DNA of 5,432 bases, taken from positions 1 through 5,432 of the forward strand of contig RFHL01000224.1 of assembly GCA_003696875.1 (NCBI GenBank). The letters are read 5' to 3'. The stretch is from Bacteroidota bacterium. Lineage in GTDB: Bacteria > Bacteroidota > Bacteroidia > J057. Positions within the stretch are counted from its first letter, which is position 1. Every line of letters starts with the position of its first letter. Shown here piece after piece: positions 1 to 4,900 of the stretch. Below the pieces are notes generated by a model that searched no databases, had not been told where the DNA came from, and saw only the letters and a list, made by a program, of their open reading frames with translations. A program made the position numbers and the translations under genes.

Positions 1-86
1 ATATAGAGATAAATTTCCTTTAATCTCAAGCCGGGAAGCCACCGAAGGCCGGATTTTGACCCAATATCCGTACCATTTCCAAAGTC

Positions 87-113
87 AAAAGGGTGCCCGG
101 TGGGGCACCCTTT
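87..113 (-). terminator. Intrinsic terminator of the DUF1573 gene
   Basis: A perfect 11-bp inverted repeat, AAAGGGTGCCC (88-98) and GGGCACCCTTT (103-113), is separated by a 4-base loop. Read on the minus strand, the hairpin is followed directly by TTTTGACTTT. This is the form of a rho-independent terminator, and it lies 25 bases after the DUF1573 stop codon. On the plus strand the hairpin is followed only by TTTGGGC, so it should work mainly for minus-strand transcription. Confidence 0.85.
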
Positions 114-138
114 GGGCAAAATTAGATTTTCGGGTGGC

Positions 139-576
139 TTACTCCACCGGTACCACCTCGCCCTGCAGCCGCAGGACGGTATAGCTGGCTTCGGTATTCA
201 TTTTGACCATCAGGGTTTTGGCAAAGCGACCGCGGGTGCCCGCGTGATAGTTGGCGGTGACAAAGCCGCTCTCGCCCGGCGCAATAGGCGTCTTGGTGTA
301 GTCGGCGACGGTACAGGAGCAGCTGGGCTTGACCTCCCGGATCTCCAGCGGCCGGTCGCCGGTGTTGGTAACCTCAAAGGTGTAGGAGACCTCGGCCCGG
401 GGGGCGAGCTTTCCAAAGTCATGTACCCGGTACTTCCATTGATCCACAGCCCGGCCTTGGGCCGGAGCGGCTTCCAGATTCGCGATACCCGTGCCGTTGG
501 CGACGGGGATGGCTTGCTGGGCAAAAAGGCTGGTGCCGCCCAGGCTCAGAAGCAGAACAATCAGGATTCGATTCAT
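139..576 (-). CDS. Secreted DUF1573 domain protein
   Basis: This 145-residue protein has a typical N-terminal signal peptide: a short positive start (MNR), a hydrophobic core at residues 4-18 and a likely cleavage after Ala19 (SLFA/QQ). It should therefore be exported. Residues 20-46 form a low-complexity linker. From about residue 47 the sequence fits DUF1573, an immunoglobulin-like beta-sandwich related to the ASPM/SPD-2/hydin group. It shows the usual HDFGKL (52-57), the VTNTGDRPLEI stretch (69-79), the family's C-x-C signature as SCSCT (85-89), and the closing LRLQGEV strand. The family is very common in Bacteroidota, but its role is unknown; periplasmic or surface binding is only inference. 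ATG 576 is the natural start because the signal peptide begins there. No Shine-Dalgarno sequence precedes it. The gene has its own terminator, and two palindromes lie in its probable promoter. Confidence 0.9.
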   Translation of the reverse strand: MNRILIVLLLSLGGTSLFAQQAIPVANGTGIANLEAAPAQGRAVDQWKYRVHDFGKLAPRAEVSYTFEVTNTGDRPLEIREVKPSCSCTVADYTKTPIAPGESGFVTANYHAGTRGRFAKTLMVKMNTEASYTVLRLQGEVVPVE

Positions 577-610
577 GGTAAAAAGCGATTAAGGTGATTG
601 GATACCCAAA

Positions 611-637
611 CAAACTAATCTTTTAGTTAAAAATCAA
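611..637 (-). promoter_or_regulatory. Candidate promoter of the DUF1573 gene
   Basis: On the minus strand TTAGTTTG (618-611) matches the Bacteroidota -7 element TAnnTTTG at all fixed positions but one. A TTG (637-635), as in the -33 element, lies 16 bases upstream, slightly short of the usual spacing. Transcription would begin near 604, leaving a leader of about 28 bases. The assignment rests on consensus matching alone. Confidence 0.4.
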
Positions 638-651
638 CTAACTTTTTAGTT
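613..651. promoter_or_regulatory. Paired palindromic operator-like sites
   Basis: Two near-identical 16-bp sites lie at 613-628 (AACTAATCTTTTAGTT) and 636-651 (AACTAACTTTTTAGTT). Each has perfect 6-bp arms, AACTAA and TTAGTT, around a 4-base centre; the two copies differ only in that centre. They are 23 bp apart from start to start, roughly two helical turns. One covers the candidate -7 box of the DUF1573 gene and the other touches its -33 TTG. That placement suits tandem binding by a dimeric repressor of the TetR, MarR or ArsR kind. No regulator gene is present here, so the binding protein is unknown. The arms could also pair as weak RNA hairpins, but they are AT-rich and lie upstream of the expected transcript start. 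Confidence 0.55.
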
Positions 652-698
652 CGTTTCTTTCAGCCAGGATTTAGAAACAAGCGTCAGAAAAGATGGTC

Positions 699-721
699 CT
701 GATTATGTATTTGAAAATCAG
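699..721 (-). terminator. Weak hairpin after purB, possible terminator
   Basis: CTGATT (699-704) and AATCAG (716-721) form a 6-bp stem with an 11-base loop, about 50 bases after the purB stop codon. On the minus strand it is followed by GACCATCTTTTCTG, so there is a short T run but not directly at the stem. It is the best terminator candidate in the gap, but weak; purB transcripts may run through into the DUF1573 gene. Confidence 0.25.
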
Positions 722-743
722 TCGTTTGCCAGGGATCTGCCTC

Positions 744-757
744 TCGGTTCTCGGTTC
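744..757. repeat. Short tandem heptamer repeat
   Basis: TCGGTTC occurs twice in direct succession (744-750 and 751-757), followed by a degraded third copy, TCAATCT (758-764). It lies just beyond the purB stop codon. Short tandem heptamers of this style occur in intergenic DNA of several bacteria; whether this one is dispersed in the genome cannot be seen from one window. Confidence 0.5.
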
Positions 758-771
758 TCAATCTCTTGCCT

Positions 772-2133
772 CTAATTCGCCGCATCTCCGAGATAGGTCT
801 CCGGACGCAGGGCCATGAGCTCGGCCTTGACCGCCGGTGATACGTCCAGGCCTGAAACAAAGGCCGCGAGGACGGTCGCGTCGATGCCGGTCTGCCCGCG
901 GGTGAGGGCCTTGAGGGCCTCATAGGGCTGGGGGTAGTTTTCCCGGCGCAGGATGGTCTGGATCGCCTCGGCGAGCACGGCCCAGTTGGCGTCCAGATCG
1001 GCCTGCAGAGCCGTAGGATTGACCTTGAGCTTGCCGAGGCCCTTCTGGGCCGAGCCGATGGCGAGGTAGGCATAGCCCAGGGCCGGTCCCAGATTGCGCA
1101 GCACCGTGGAGTCGGTCAGGTCCCGCTGCAGGCGCGACACCGGCAGCTTGCGACTCAGGAACTCCAGCAGGGCGGTGGAGAGGCCGCAGTTGCCTTCGGC
1201 ATTTTCAAAGTCAATCGGATTGACCTTGTGCGGCATGGCCGAGGAGCCGACCTCGCCGGCCTTGACTTCCTGCCGGAAGTACTCCATACTGATGTAGAGC
1301 CATACATCCTGGCAGAGGTCGATGAGGATGGTGTTGATGCGGCGCAGGCAGTCGAAGATGCGGGCGAGTCCATCATAGTGCTCAATCTGGGTCGTCGGCC
1401 AGGAGCGGGAGAGGCCGAGGGTATCTCCCACAAATCGCTGGGCAAAGGCGTGCCAGTCGTGGGTGGGGTAGGCGGCGTAGTGGGCGTTGAAGTTACCGGT
1501 AGCCCCGCCAAACTTGGCGGGCACGGGCAGCTGGGCCAGCTCGCTGGCCTGCTGGTCCAGCCGGGCCACAAAGACGGCGAGTTCCTTGCCGAGGGTCGTC
1601 GGGGAGGCGGGCTGGCCGTGGGTACGAGCCAGCATGGGCAGCCTGCGCCAGGCCTGGGCCTGAGCCTGAAGGGTGTCGATCAACTGGCGCAGGGCGGGGA
1701 GGTAGACCGCCTGCAGCGCATCGCGCAGCATGAGGGGGGTGGCCGTATTATTGATGTCCTGGGACGTCAGACCAAAGTGGACAAACTCCAGGTTTTGGGT
1801 GAGAGCTTCATCACCCGTGCTGGTTAGGCGCTCCTTGATAAAGTACTCGACGGCCTTGACGTCGTGGTTGGTGGTGCGCTCGATCTCCTTGATGCGCGCC
1901 GCCTCCGGGGCGGCAAACTCCTCGTAGAGCGTACGGAGCATCTGGATATGGGCCTCGCTCAGAGGCCTGAGGGGGGCGACGCCCGTCTGGTGGAGGGCGA
2001 TGAAATACTCGACCTCTACCCGTACGCGGTAGCGCATGAGGGCTTCTTCGGAGAGGTAAGGGGCGAGGGGGGCTACGCGACGACGGTAACGACCGTCGAG
2101 GGGCGAGAGGGCGTTGAGGGGGGTGAGGTCCAT
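772..2133 (-). CDS. purB: Adenylosuccinate lyase
   Basis: PurB acts twice in purine synthesis. It removes fumarate from SAICAR to give AICAR, and from adenylosuccinate to give AMP. It belongs to the fumarase/aspartase superfamily and works as a cytosolic homotetramer whose active sites are shared between subunits. The 453 residues are close to the E. coli enzyme (456) and appear complete. Visible motifs are the N-terminal LSPLDGRY (9-16), TTNHDVKAVEY (87-97), the LTSQD segment (122-126), THGQPASPTT (171-180) with the probable catalytic acid His172, and the superfamily signature GSSAMPHKVNP (296-306) in the mobile loop carrying the catalytic serine. The sequence follows the E. coli-type subgroup rather than the shorter B. 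subtilis type. ATG 2133 is chosen because the conserved start (LTPLNALSPLDGRY) follows at once. No frameshift or missing key residue was seen. Confidence 0.97.
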   Translation of the reverse strand: MDLTPLNALSPLDGRYRRRVAPLAPYLSEEALMRYRVRVEVEYFIALHQTGVAPLRPLSEAHIQMLRTLYEEFAAPEAARIKEIERTTNHDVKAVEYFIKERLTSTGDEALTQNLEFVHFGLTSQDINNTATPLMLRDALQAVYLPALRQLIDTLQAQAQAWRRLPMLARTHGQPASPTTLGKELAVFVARLDQQASELAQLPVPAKFGGATGNFNAHYAAYPTHDWHAFAQRFVGDTLGLSRSWPTTQIEHYDGLARIFDCLRRINTILIDLCQDVWLYISMEYFRQEVKAGEVGSSAMPHKVNPIDFENAEGNCGLSTALLEFLSRKLPVSRLQRDLTDSTVLRNLGPALGYAYLAIGSAQKGLGKLKVNPTALQADLDANWAVLAEAIQTILRRENYPQPYEALKALTRGQTGIDATVLAAFVSGLDVSPAVKAELMALRPETYLGDAAN

Positions 2134-2249
2134 GGGCTAAGGCGGAAGGGGAAACCCGGGGCGTGGCGTTTCGGCGGAAAATGGGTTTGCCGGCGCCCGG
2201 GCGTCTGAGTGGGCAGATTGACGGATGACCCGCAGCGGCGAGAAAAGGC

Positions 2250-2257
2250 CAAAACTA
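2250..2257 (-). promoter_or_regulatory. Candidate -7 promoter element of purB
   Basis: The minus strand reads TAGTTTTG, an exact match to the Bacteroidota -7 consensus TAnnTTTG, in the 150-base gap between the lipoprotein gene and purB. No clear TTG lies at the expected -33 position, where GGTC is found instead. A start near 2243 would give purB a leader of about 110 bases. That leader would include the GC palindrome CGCCCGGGCG (2194-2203). A run of seven T just upstream (minus strand) lacks a good stem before it, so I do not call it a terminator. Confidence 0.4.
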
Positions 2258-2283
2258 GCAAAAAAATCCCGGAAATGACCGTC

Positions 2284-2853
2284 TCAGGGCCGCCGGGCCG
2301 CCACCTTGCCACTGCCGTCGAGGAAGCGGAAGGAGCGGGTGATGGTATCGACCCAGGTGAAGCGCTCGCAATGTCCCTCCTCTGGCATCCAGATCACCAG
2401 CTGAAAGTAGTAGGTGTCGTTTTCGTAGACCGCGATGCGGTAGAAGAGCGGCAAGCGGGCCCAGTTTTCGCCCTCGACATAGTAGTCGCCCAAGCGGAGT
2501 GGCACGCCATAGTCATTGACATAGGACTGAAAGCCCACGCGCCCGACCGAGTCGGCCCGCTCAAAAACGGTGTTTTCCACAAAACGAAAATAGCCCGGCA
2601 GCTTGAGTCGCTTGCGCTTGATGTCGCCCAGTTTCTCCTTGGTATCTTCCAGCCCCAGGACATAGAAACCCGTTTCCATGTCGTAGTACTGCAGGCTGGC
2701 ATAGTCATGCATATCGTAGCCGGGCTGGAGATTGCTCGGAAGATCGATGGCGTACAGGCTATCGATGGTGACAGTTTCCAGCGTGATCGGAGGGGGCGCC
2801 TGCTGGCAGGAAAGACACGCGATGCACAGTGCAATGTAGGCGTGGGGCTTCAC
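2284..2853 (-). CDS. Putative small lipoprotein, function unknown
   Basis: This 189-residue protein starts with MKPHAYIALCIACLSCQQ, a short hydrophobic signal followed by Cys16 in an LSC-Q context. That is a loose lipobox of the sort seen in Bacteroidota, so it is probably an exported lipoprotein; Cys13 is a less likely alternative. The mature part is rich in aromatic residues. Its order of segments (YAIDLPSNL at 34-42, ASLQYYD, a FYVLGLED strand, then a late YYFQLVIWMPE strand and a closing helix ending TRSFRFL) recalls small Bacteroidota proteins with a PsbP/MOG1-like fold. This is from memory and tentative. The start is GTG at 2853; an in-frame TAA at 2865-2863 excludes anything further upstream, and the signal peptide fits exactly. 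purB lies 150 bases downstream on the same strand, so read-through is possible, but no shared function is evident. Confidence 0.75.
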   Translation of the reverse strand: MKPHAYIALCIACLSCQQAPPPITLETVTIDSLYAIDLPSNLQPGYDMHDYASLQYYDMETGFYVLGLEDTKEKLGDIKRKRLKLPGYFRFVENTVFERADSVGRVGFQSYVNDYGVPLRLGDYYVEGENWARLPLFYRIAVYENDTYYFQLVIWMPEEGHCERFTWVDTITRSFRFLDGSGKVAARRP

Positions 2854-2907
2854 AAAAGGGCGTTAGGCAGGATGACACATAGCAAAGGAGGGGTTGAACA
2901 TGGTTTT

Positions 2908-2960
2908 CGCGGCCACATGAAGGTGGATGGGCCATTTTCACGGCCGTCTGTTTGGCCGCG
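2908..2960. repeat. GC-rich inverted repeat
   Basis: CGCGGCCA (2908-2915) and TGGCCGCG (2953-2960) are perfect 8-bp complements enclosing 37 bases. An alternative smaller stem, CGGCC (2941-2945) with GGCCG (2954-2958), uses the same right arm and is mutually exclusive with the larger one. No T run follows, so it is not a terminator by itself. Confidence 0.5.
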
Positions 2961-2989
2961 CGATTGGGGAGTAAAAAAACGAAACCCGT

Positions 2990-3028
2990 CGGAAAAAAAA
3001 AGCTTCGGGACAAAGCTTCCTTTTTTCG
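2990..3028. terminator. A/T-tract hairpin, possible bidirectional terminator
   Basis: Sixteen-base arms at 2990-3005 and 3013-3028 enclose the 7-base loop CGGGACA. On the plus strand 14 of 16 positions pair, with an AA/CC internal loop. On the minus strand 15 of 16 pair if G-U is allowed. The core is AAGCTT pairing with AAGCTT. On the plus strand the right side carries six T, and on the minus strand nine. It could stop transcription in either direction, shielding the two divergent genes, or end a small RNA from the left side. The GC content of the stem is low, so efficiency is uncertain. Confidence 0.45.
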
Positions 3029-3056
3029 AATGATTTTGACTCGCCCTAAAACACTA

Positions 3057-3086
3057 TTGATCAAATCTTTATCGTTAATATTTTTC
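3057..3086 (+). promoter_or_regulatory. Candidate distal promoter of the 525-residue protein gene
   Basis: TTG (3057-3059) is followed after 19 bases by TATTTTTC (3079-3086), which matches TAnnTTTG at all fixed positions but the last. Spacing and AT-rich setting fit a Bacteroidota housekeeping promoter. Transcription would start near 3093, just before the inverted repeat at 3095-3150, giving a leader of about 130 bases. Confidence 0.4.
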
Positions 3087-3094
3087 AGTCTGAC

Positions 3095-3150
3095 CCACAA
3101 GCTGCCGTATAGACTTGCCGCCGGGCTTTTCTTTGGTATCAGCTTTGTGG
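3095..3150 (+). repeat. Inverted repeat in the probable leader
   Basis: CCACAAGCTG (3095-3104) pairs with CAGCTTTGTGG (3140-3150) along ten base pairs with one bulged T. The 35 bases between them show no strong further stem. If transcription starts near 3093, this would be a 5'-terminal stem-loop of the mRNA. It matches no riboswitch class I recognise. Confidence 0.4.
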
Positions 3151-3179
3151 ATATCTTTCACATTCCGTGACAAAAACCG

Positions 3180-3187
3180 TATATTTA
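3180..3187 (+). promoter_or_regulatory. Candidate proximal -7 element
   Basis: TATATTTA matches TAnnTTTG except for the last base. It would place the transcript start near 3193, about 30 bases before ATG 3224. No TTG is found at the matching upstream distance, so this is weaker than the distal site in that respect. If used, the alternative GTG start at 3167 would lie outside the message. Confidence 0.3.
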
Positions 3188-3223
3188 CCTCTTGCACACG
3201 CTGCGAATCACCTATTTCCACAT

Positions 3224-4801
3224 ATGAAATCCATCACGCTGCCCGAATCTGCGCTCAACCAACTTGCTCAACGTATCGGTGACCGTCTGCTGGAAGGCCA
3301 TTTTTTCGAGAAAGGGCGTATCACCGGGGAAGAACTCACCAGCTTTGCCGACCATGGCCAGATAAATAAGTTTCTCATCTTCCAGGTGTTTCAGGCCTGG
3401 GAAATCCAGATCGGCAAGCTGAGTCACCCTTACTTTAATCTGGACCACCCGGATATTCAGCAGCAGCTGGAGGGACTCAAGAACCAGCTTTCCCAGCATA
3501 TAGAGATCAAAGAGGCCGACTTTCGGCCCATGCTCAGCCGGGCGGTGTACAACAACCTGCGCCTGATTCTTGATCCGAAGGCTTCCTTTGCCGACTTTTT
3601 CTTTGCCAAGGGGGACAAGCTGCCTCTGGCCGATTACGAGCGGCACGCGCAGTTTTTTTCCGACCTCGACTTTGTGGTTAATAGCATCCTGCGCTACTAC
3701 CAGAAGAACGAGATGGCGGTGGTAGAAAAAGACGTTTTTTTCCTCAAAATGGAGAAGGTCATCGAAGTCTTCAACCGAAAAAGCGGGCAGAATTTTGAGC
3801 AGTACCGTCACGAACTCTTCAAGTCCCTGACAGGCGAGGAACTAGATGCCTTCCAGAAGGCGGTACAGGCCAAGCTGGAGGAGGAGAGGCGGCGTAAAGA
3901 AGAGGAAGAGGCCCGGCGGCGTCGGGAAGAAGAAGCCCGCCGGCAGGCCGAGGAGGAAGCCCGGCGCAAAGAAGCCGAAGAAGCCCGCCGGAAGGAAGAG
4001 GAGGCGCGCCGCAAGGCGGAAGAGGAAGCCCGCCGCAAAGAAGAAGAGGCTCGCAGGCAAAACTTTTTTGCTTCAGCCATCAGCAAGCGGGAAGACGCCC
4101 CCGTGTTTGACCTGGACGATGAGCTCGACGACGAGGCGACACCCGTGACCCCTGAGCCCACCCCCGAACCGATCGTAGAAAAGACGCCTGCCCTGGAGCC
4201 AGAGCCGGTAGTGGAAGAAGTAGTGGAAGAAAAAGCTACCCCCACGCCCGTGGTGGAAAGCCCCCCTGTCGAGGAAGAAAAATCCGCACCGGTCGGGGAG
4301 ATGCCCCCGGTCCTTGAGTCAAAGCCTGAGCCCGTGGCGGAGCCCAAACCCGAGCCGGTGGCCGAGCGCAAGCCCGAGCCGGTGGCCGAGCGCAAGCCCG
4401 AACCCGAACCCAAACCCGAGCTTCCCCAGCCAGAGGCTGAGAAAGATCCCCAAACCGTACTCGACGCCACCAAGAGTGACCGGCCTATGACCATCGCCGA
4501 GAAGCTCGCCAGCCAGCGCGGCCAAAATCCGGATAAGCCTACCCCGCTCCACCAGAGCCTGAACGGCAACCGCAAGATCAAGCTGGACGAAATCCCCATC
4601 CACAAGCAGTACCAGTACGTGCAAAAGGTTTTCGAAGGCAACAACGTCCGCTTCCGGATCATCGTTGACAAGGTCAACAACGCCCAGAACAAGGCCGAAG
4701 TGGAAGACATTCTCAGCAAATTTGTCCTCTCCAATGGCGAGCTCGACCGGAATGACCCGGTGGTGTCGGAGTTTCTCGCCCTGTTGCGGAATCGGTTTTA
4801 G
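3224..4801 (+). CDS. Large helical protein with Glu/Arg helix and Pro/Glu linker
   Basis: I do not recognise a named family for this 525-residue protein. It has no signal peptide or membrane segment, so it should be cytoplasmic. Residues 1 to about 215 look globular and mostly helical. Residues 219-279 are an unbroken run of EEEARRK-type repeats in which Glu and Arg/Lys sit four residues apart, as in single alpha-helices or coiled coils. An acidic patch follows (FDLDDELDDE, 295-304). Residues about 305-412 are rich in Pro, Glu, Val and Lys, with KPEPVAE repeats, and are probably extended. The end (about 422-525: TIAEKLASQ, then IPIHKQYQYVQKVFEG and a closing FLALLRNRF) resembles a module I recall at the C-terminus of Bacteroidota hypothetical proteins. 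A scaffold or spacer role is inference. ATG 3224 is preferred over GTG 3167, which would add 19 unlikely residues. There is no Shine-Dalgarno sequence. The gene stands alone between divergent and convergent neighbours. Confidence 0.88.
   Translation: MKSITLPESALNQLAQRIGDRLLEGHFFEKGRITGEELTSFADHGQINKFLIFQVFQAWEIQIGKLSHPYFNLDHPDIQQQLEGLKNQLSQHIEIKEADFRPMLSRAVYNNLRLILDPKASFADFFFAKGDKLPLADYERHAQFFSDLDFVVNSILRYYQKNEMAVVEKDVFFLKMEKVIEVFNRKSGQNFEQYRHELFKSLTGEELDAFQKAVQAKLEEERRRKEEEEARRRREEEARRQAEEEARRKEAEEARRKEEEARRKAEEEARRKEEEARRQNFFASAISKREDAPVFDLDDELDDEATPVTPEPTPEPIVEKTPALEPEPVVEEVVEEKATPTPVVESPPVEEEKSAPVGEMPPVLESKPEPVAEPKPEPVAERKPEPVAERKPEPEPKPELPQPEAEKDPQTVLDATKSDRPMTIAEKLASQRGQNPDKPTPLHQSLNGNRKIKLDEIPIHKQYQYVQKVFEGNNVRFRIIVDKVNNAQNKAEVEDILSKFVLSNGELDRNDPVVSEFLALLRNRF
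3878..4060 (+). repeat. In-frame Glu/Ala/Arg/Lys repeat
   Basis: This purine-rich stretch encodes residues 219-279 of the large protein. The units alternate between seven and eight residues (EEEARRK, then EEEARRKA or similar), giving an overall period of 15 in the last part. The codons vary (GAA/GAG, CGC/CGG), so the repeat has drifted at the DNA level while the charge pattern is kept, which suggests selection on the protein. Confidence 0.85.
4328..4399 (+). repeat. 24-base tandem repeat (EPVAERKP)
   Basis: Three 24-base units lie end to end: 4328-4351 (diverged, EPVAEPKP), then 4352-4375 and 4376-4399, which are identical in sequence and encode EPVAERKP. Shorter EPKP-like units follow. The perfect identity of the last two copies implies recent duplication within the Pro/Glu linker of the large protein. 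Confidence 0.85.
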
Positions 4802-4830
4802 GGGGGAAGGGGAGTAGGTACATGGGTAAA

Positions 4831-4900
4831 TAGGGAAGTTGGGAAATCGACTTAAGGGAATCCTTAAGTCGAGTACAACGTTAACTTCCCCACTTCCCTA
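4831..4900. repeat. Nested inverted repeat in the convergent gap
   Basis: The inner stem is perfect: TCGACTTAAGG (4847-4857) and CCTTAAGTCGA (4862-4872), with the 4-base loop GAAT. The outer arms, TAGGGAAGTTGGGAA (4831-4845) and TTCCCCACTTCCCTA (4886-4900), pair at 14 of 15 positions. Between the inner and outer right arms are 13 extra bases containing GTTAAC. The right outer arm includes the stop codon of the oxidoreductase gene. The position between two converging genes suits a two-way terminator, but neither strand has a T run after the stem. A small mobile or REP-like element is the other possibility. Confidence 0.7.

Larger units (their letters stand above)
2854..3223. other. Divergent intergenic region, 370 bases
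   Basis: No convincing protein gene lies here. The region separates the minus-strand lipoprotein gene from the plus-strand 525-residue protein gene, so it should hold promoters for both. Its left part is GC-rich with an inverted repeat (2908-2960). Its middle (about 2970-3090) is strongly AT-rich, with an A-tract/T-tract hairpin (2990-3028) and a promoter-like pair (3057-3086). Its right part has a further inverted repeat (3095-3150) and a second -7-like site (3180-3187). No good TAnnTTTG match was found for the lipoprotein gene. A strong ribosome-binding-like AAAGGAGG (2884-2891) precedes a six-codon reading frame at 2900-2920, which may be chance. Confidence 0.6.

Noticed and set aside
2..184. 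Open plus-strand frame at the left edge
   Set aside because: It runs through the DUF1573 terminator hairpin and into the antisense of that gene, and resembles nothing I know.
1228..1827. Plus-strand 199-residue frame inside purB
   Set aside because: Antisense to a clearly conserved purB; its Gly/Val richness reflects GC-rich codons of the other strand.
2260..2290. T7 run after the lipoprotein stop (minus strand) as a terminator
   Set aside because: Only a 3-bp stem (CCC with GGG) can be drawn before it.
2209..3033. Plus-strand 274-residue frame across the lipoprotein gene and the divergent gap
   Set aside because: Mostly antisense to the lipoprotein gene, which has a signal peptide and sensible composition; its tail runs through the A/T hairpin.
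3030..3170. 46-residue hydrophobic frame (MILTRPKTLL...) overlapping GTG 3167
   Set aside because: It could encode one membrane segment, but it covers both a promoter-like pair and an inverted repeat, and its AT-rich codons differ from all neighbours.
3167..3223. GTG start at 3167 adding 19 residues to the large protein
   Set aside because: The extra residues look like untranslated leader, a -7-like site lies inside the stretch, and ATG 3224 begins a typical N-terminus.
3846..4148. Plus-strand frame giving a very basic, histone-H1-like protein (AKKPKKPAG repeats)
   Set aside because: It is the +1 reading of the Glu/Arg repeat codons of the large gene; the resemblance comes from GAA/GCC/CGC-rich repeat DNA.
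3808..4734. Minus-strand 308-residue Ser-rich open frame
   Set aside because: Antisense shadow of the repeat-rich coding region; low complexity without domain signs.
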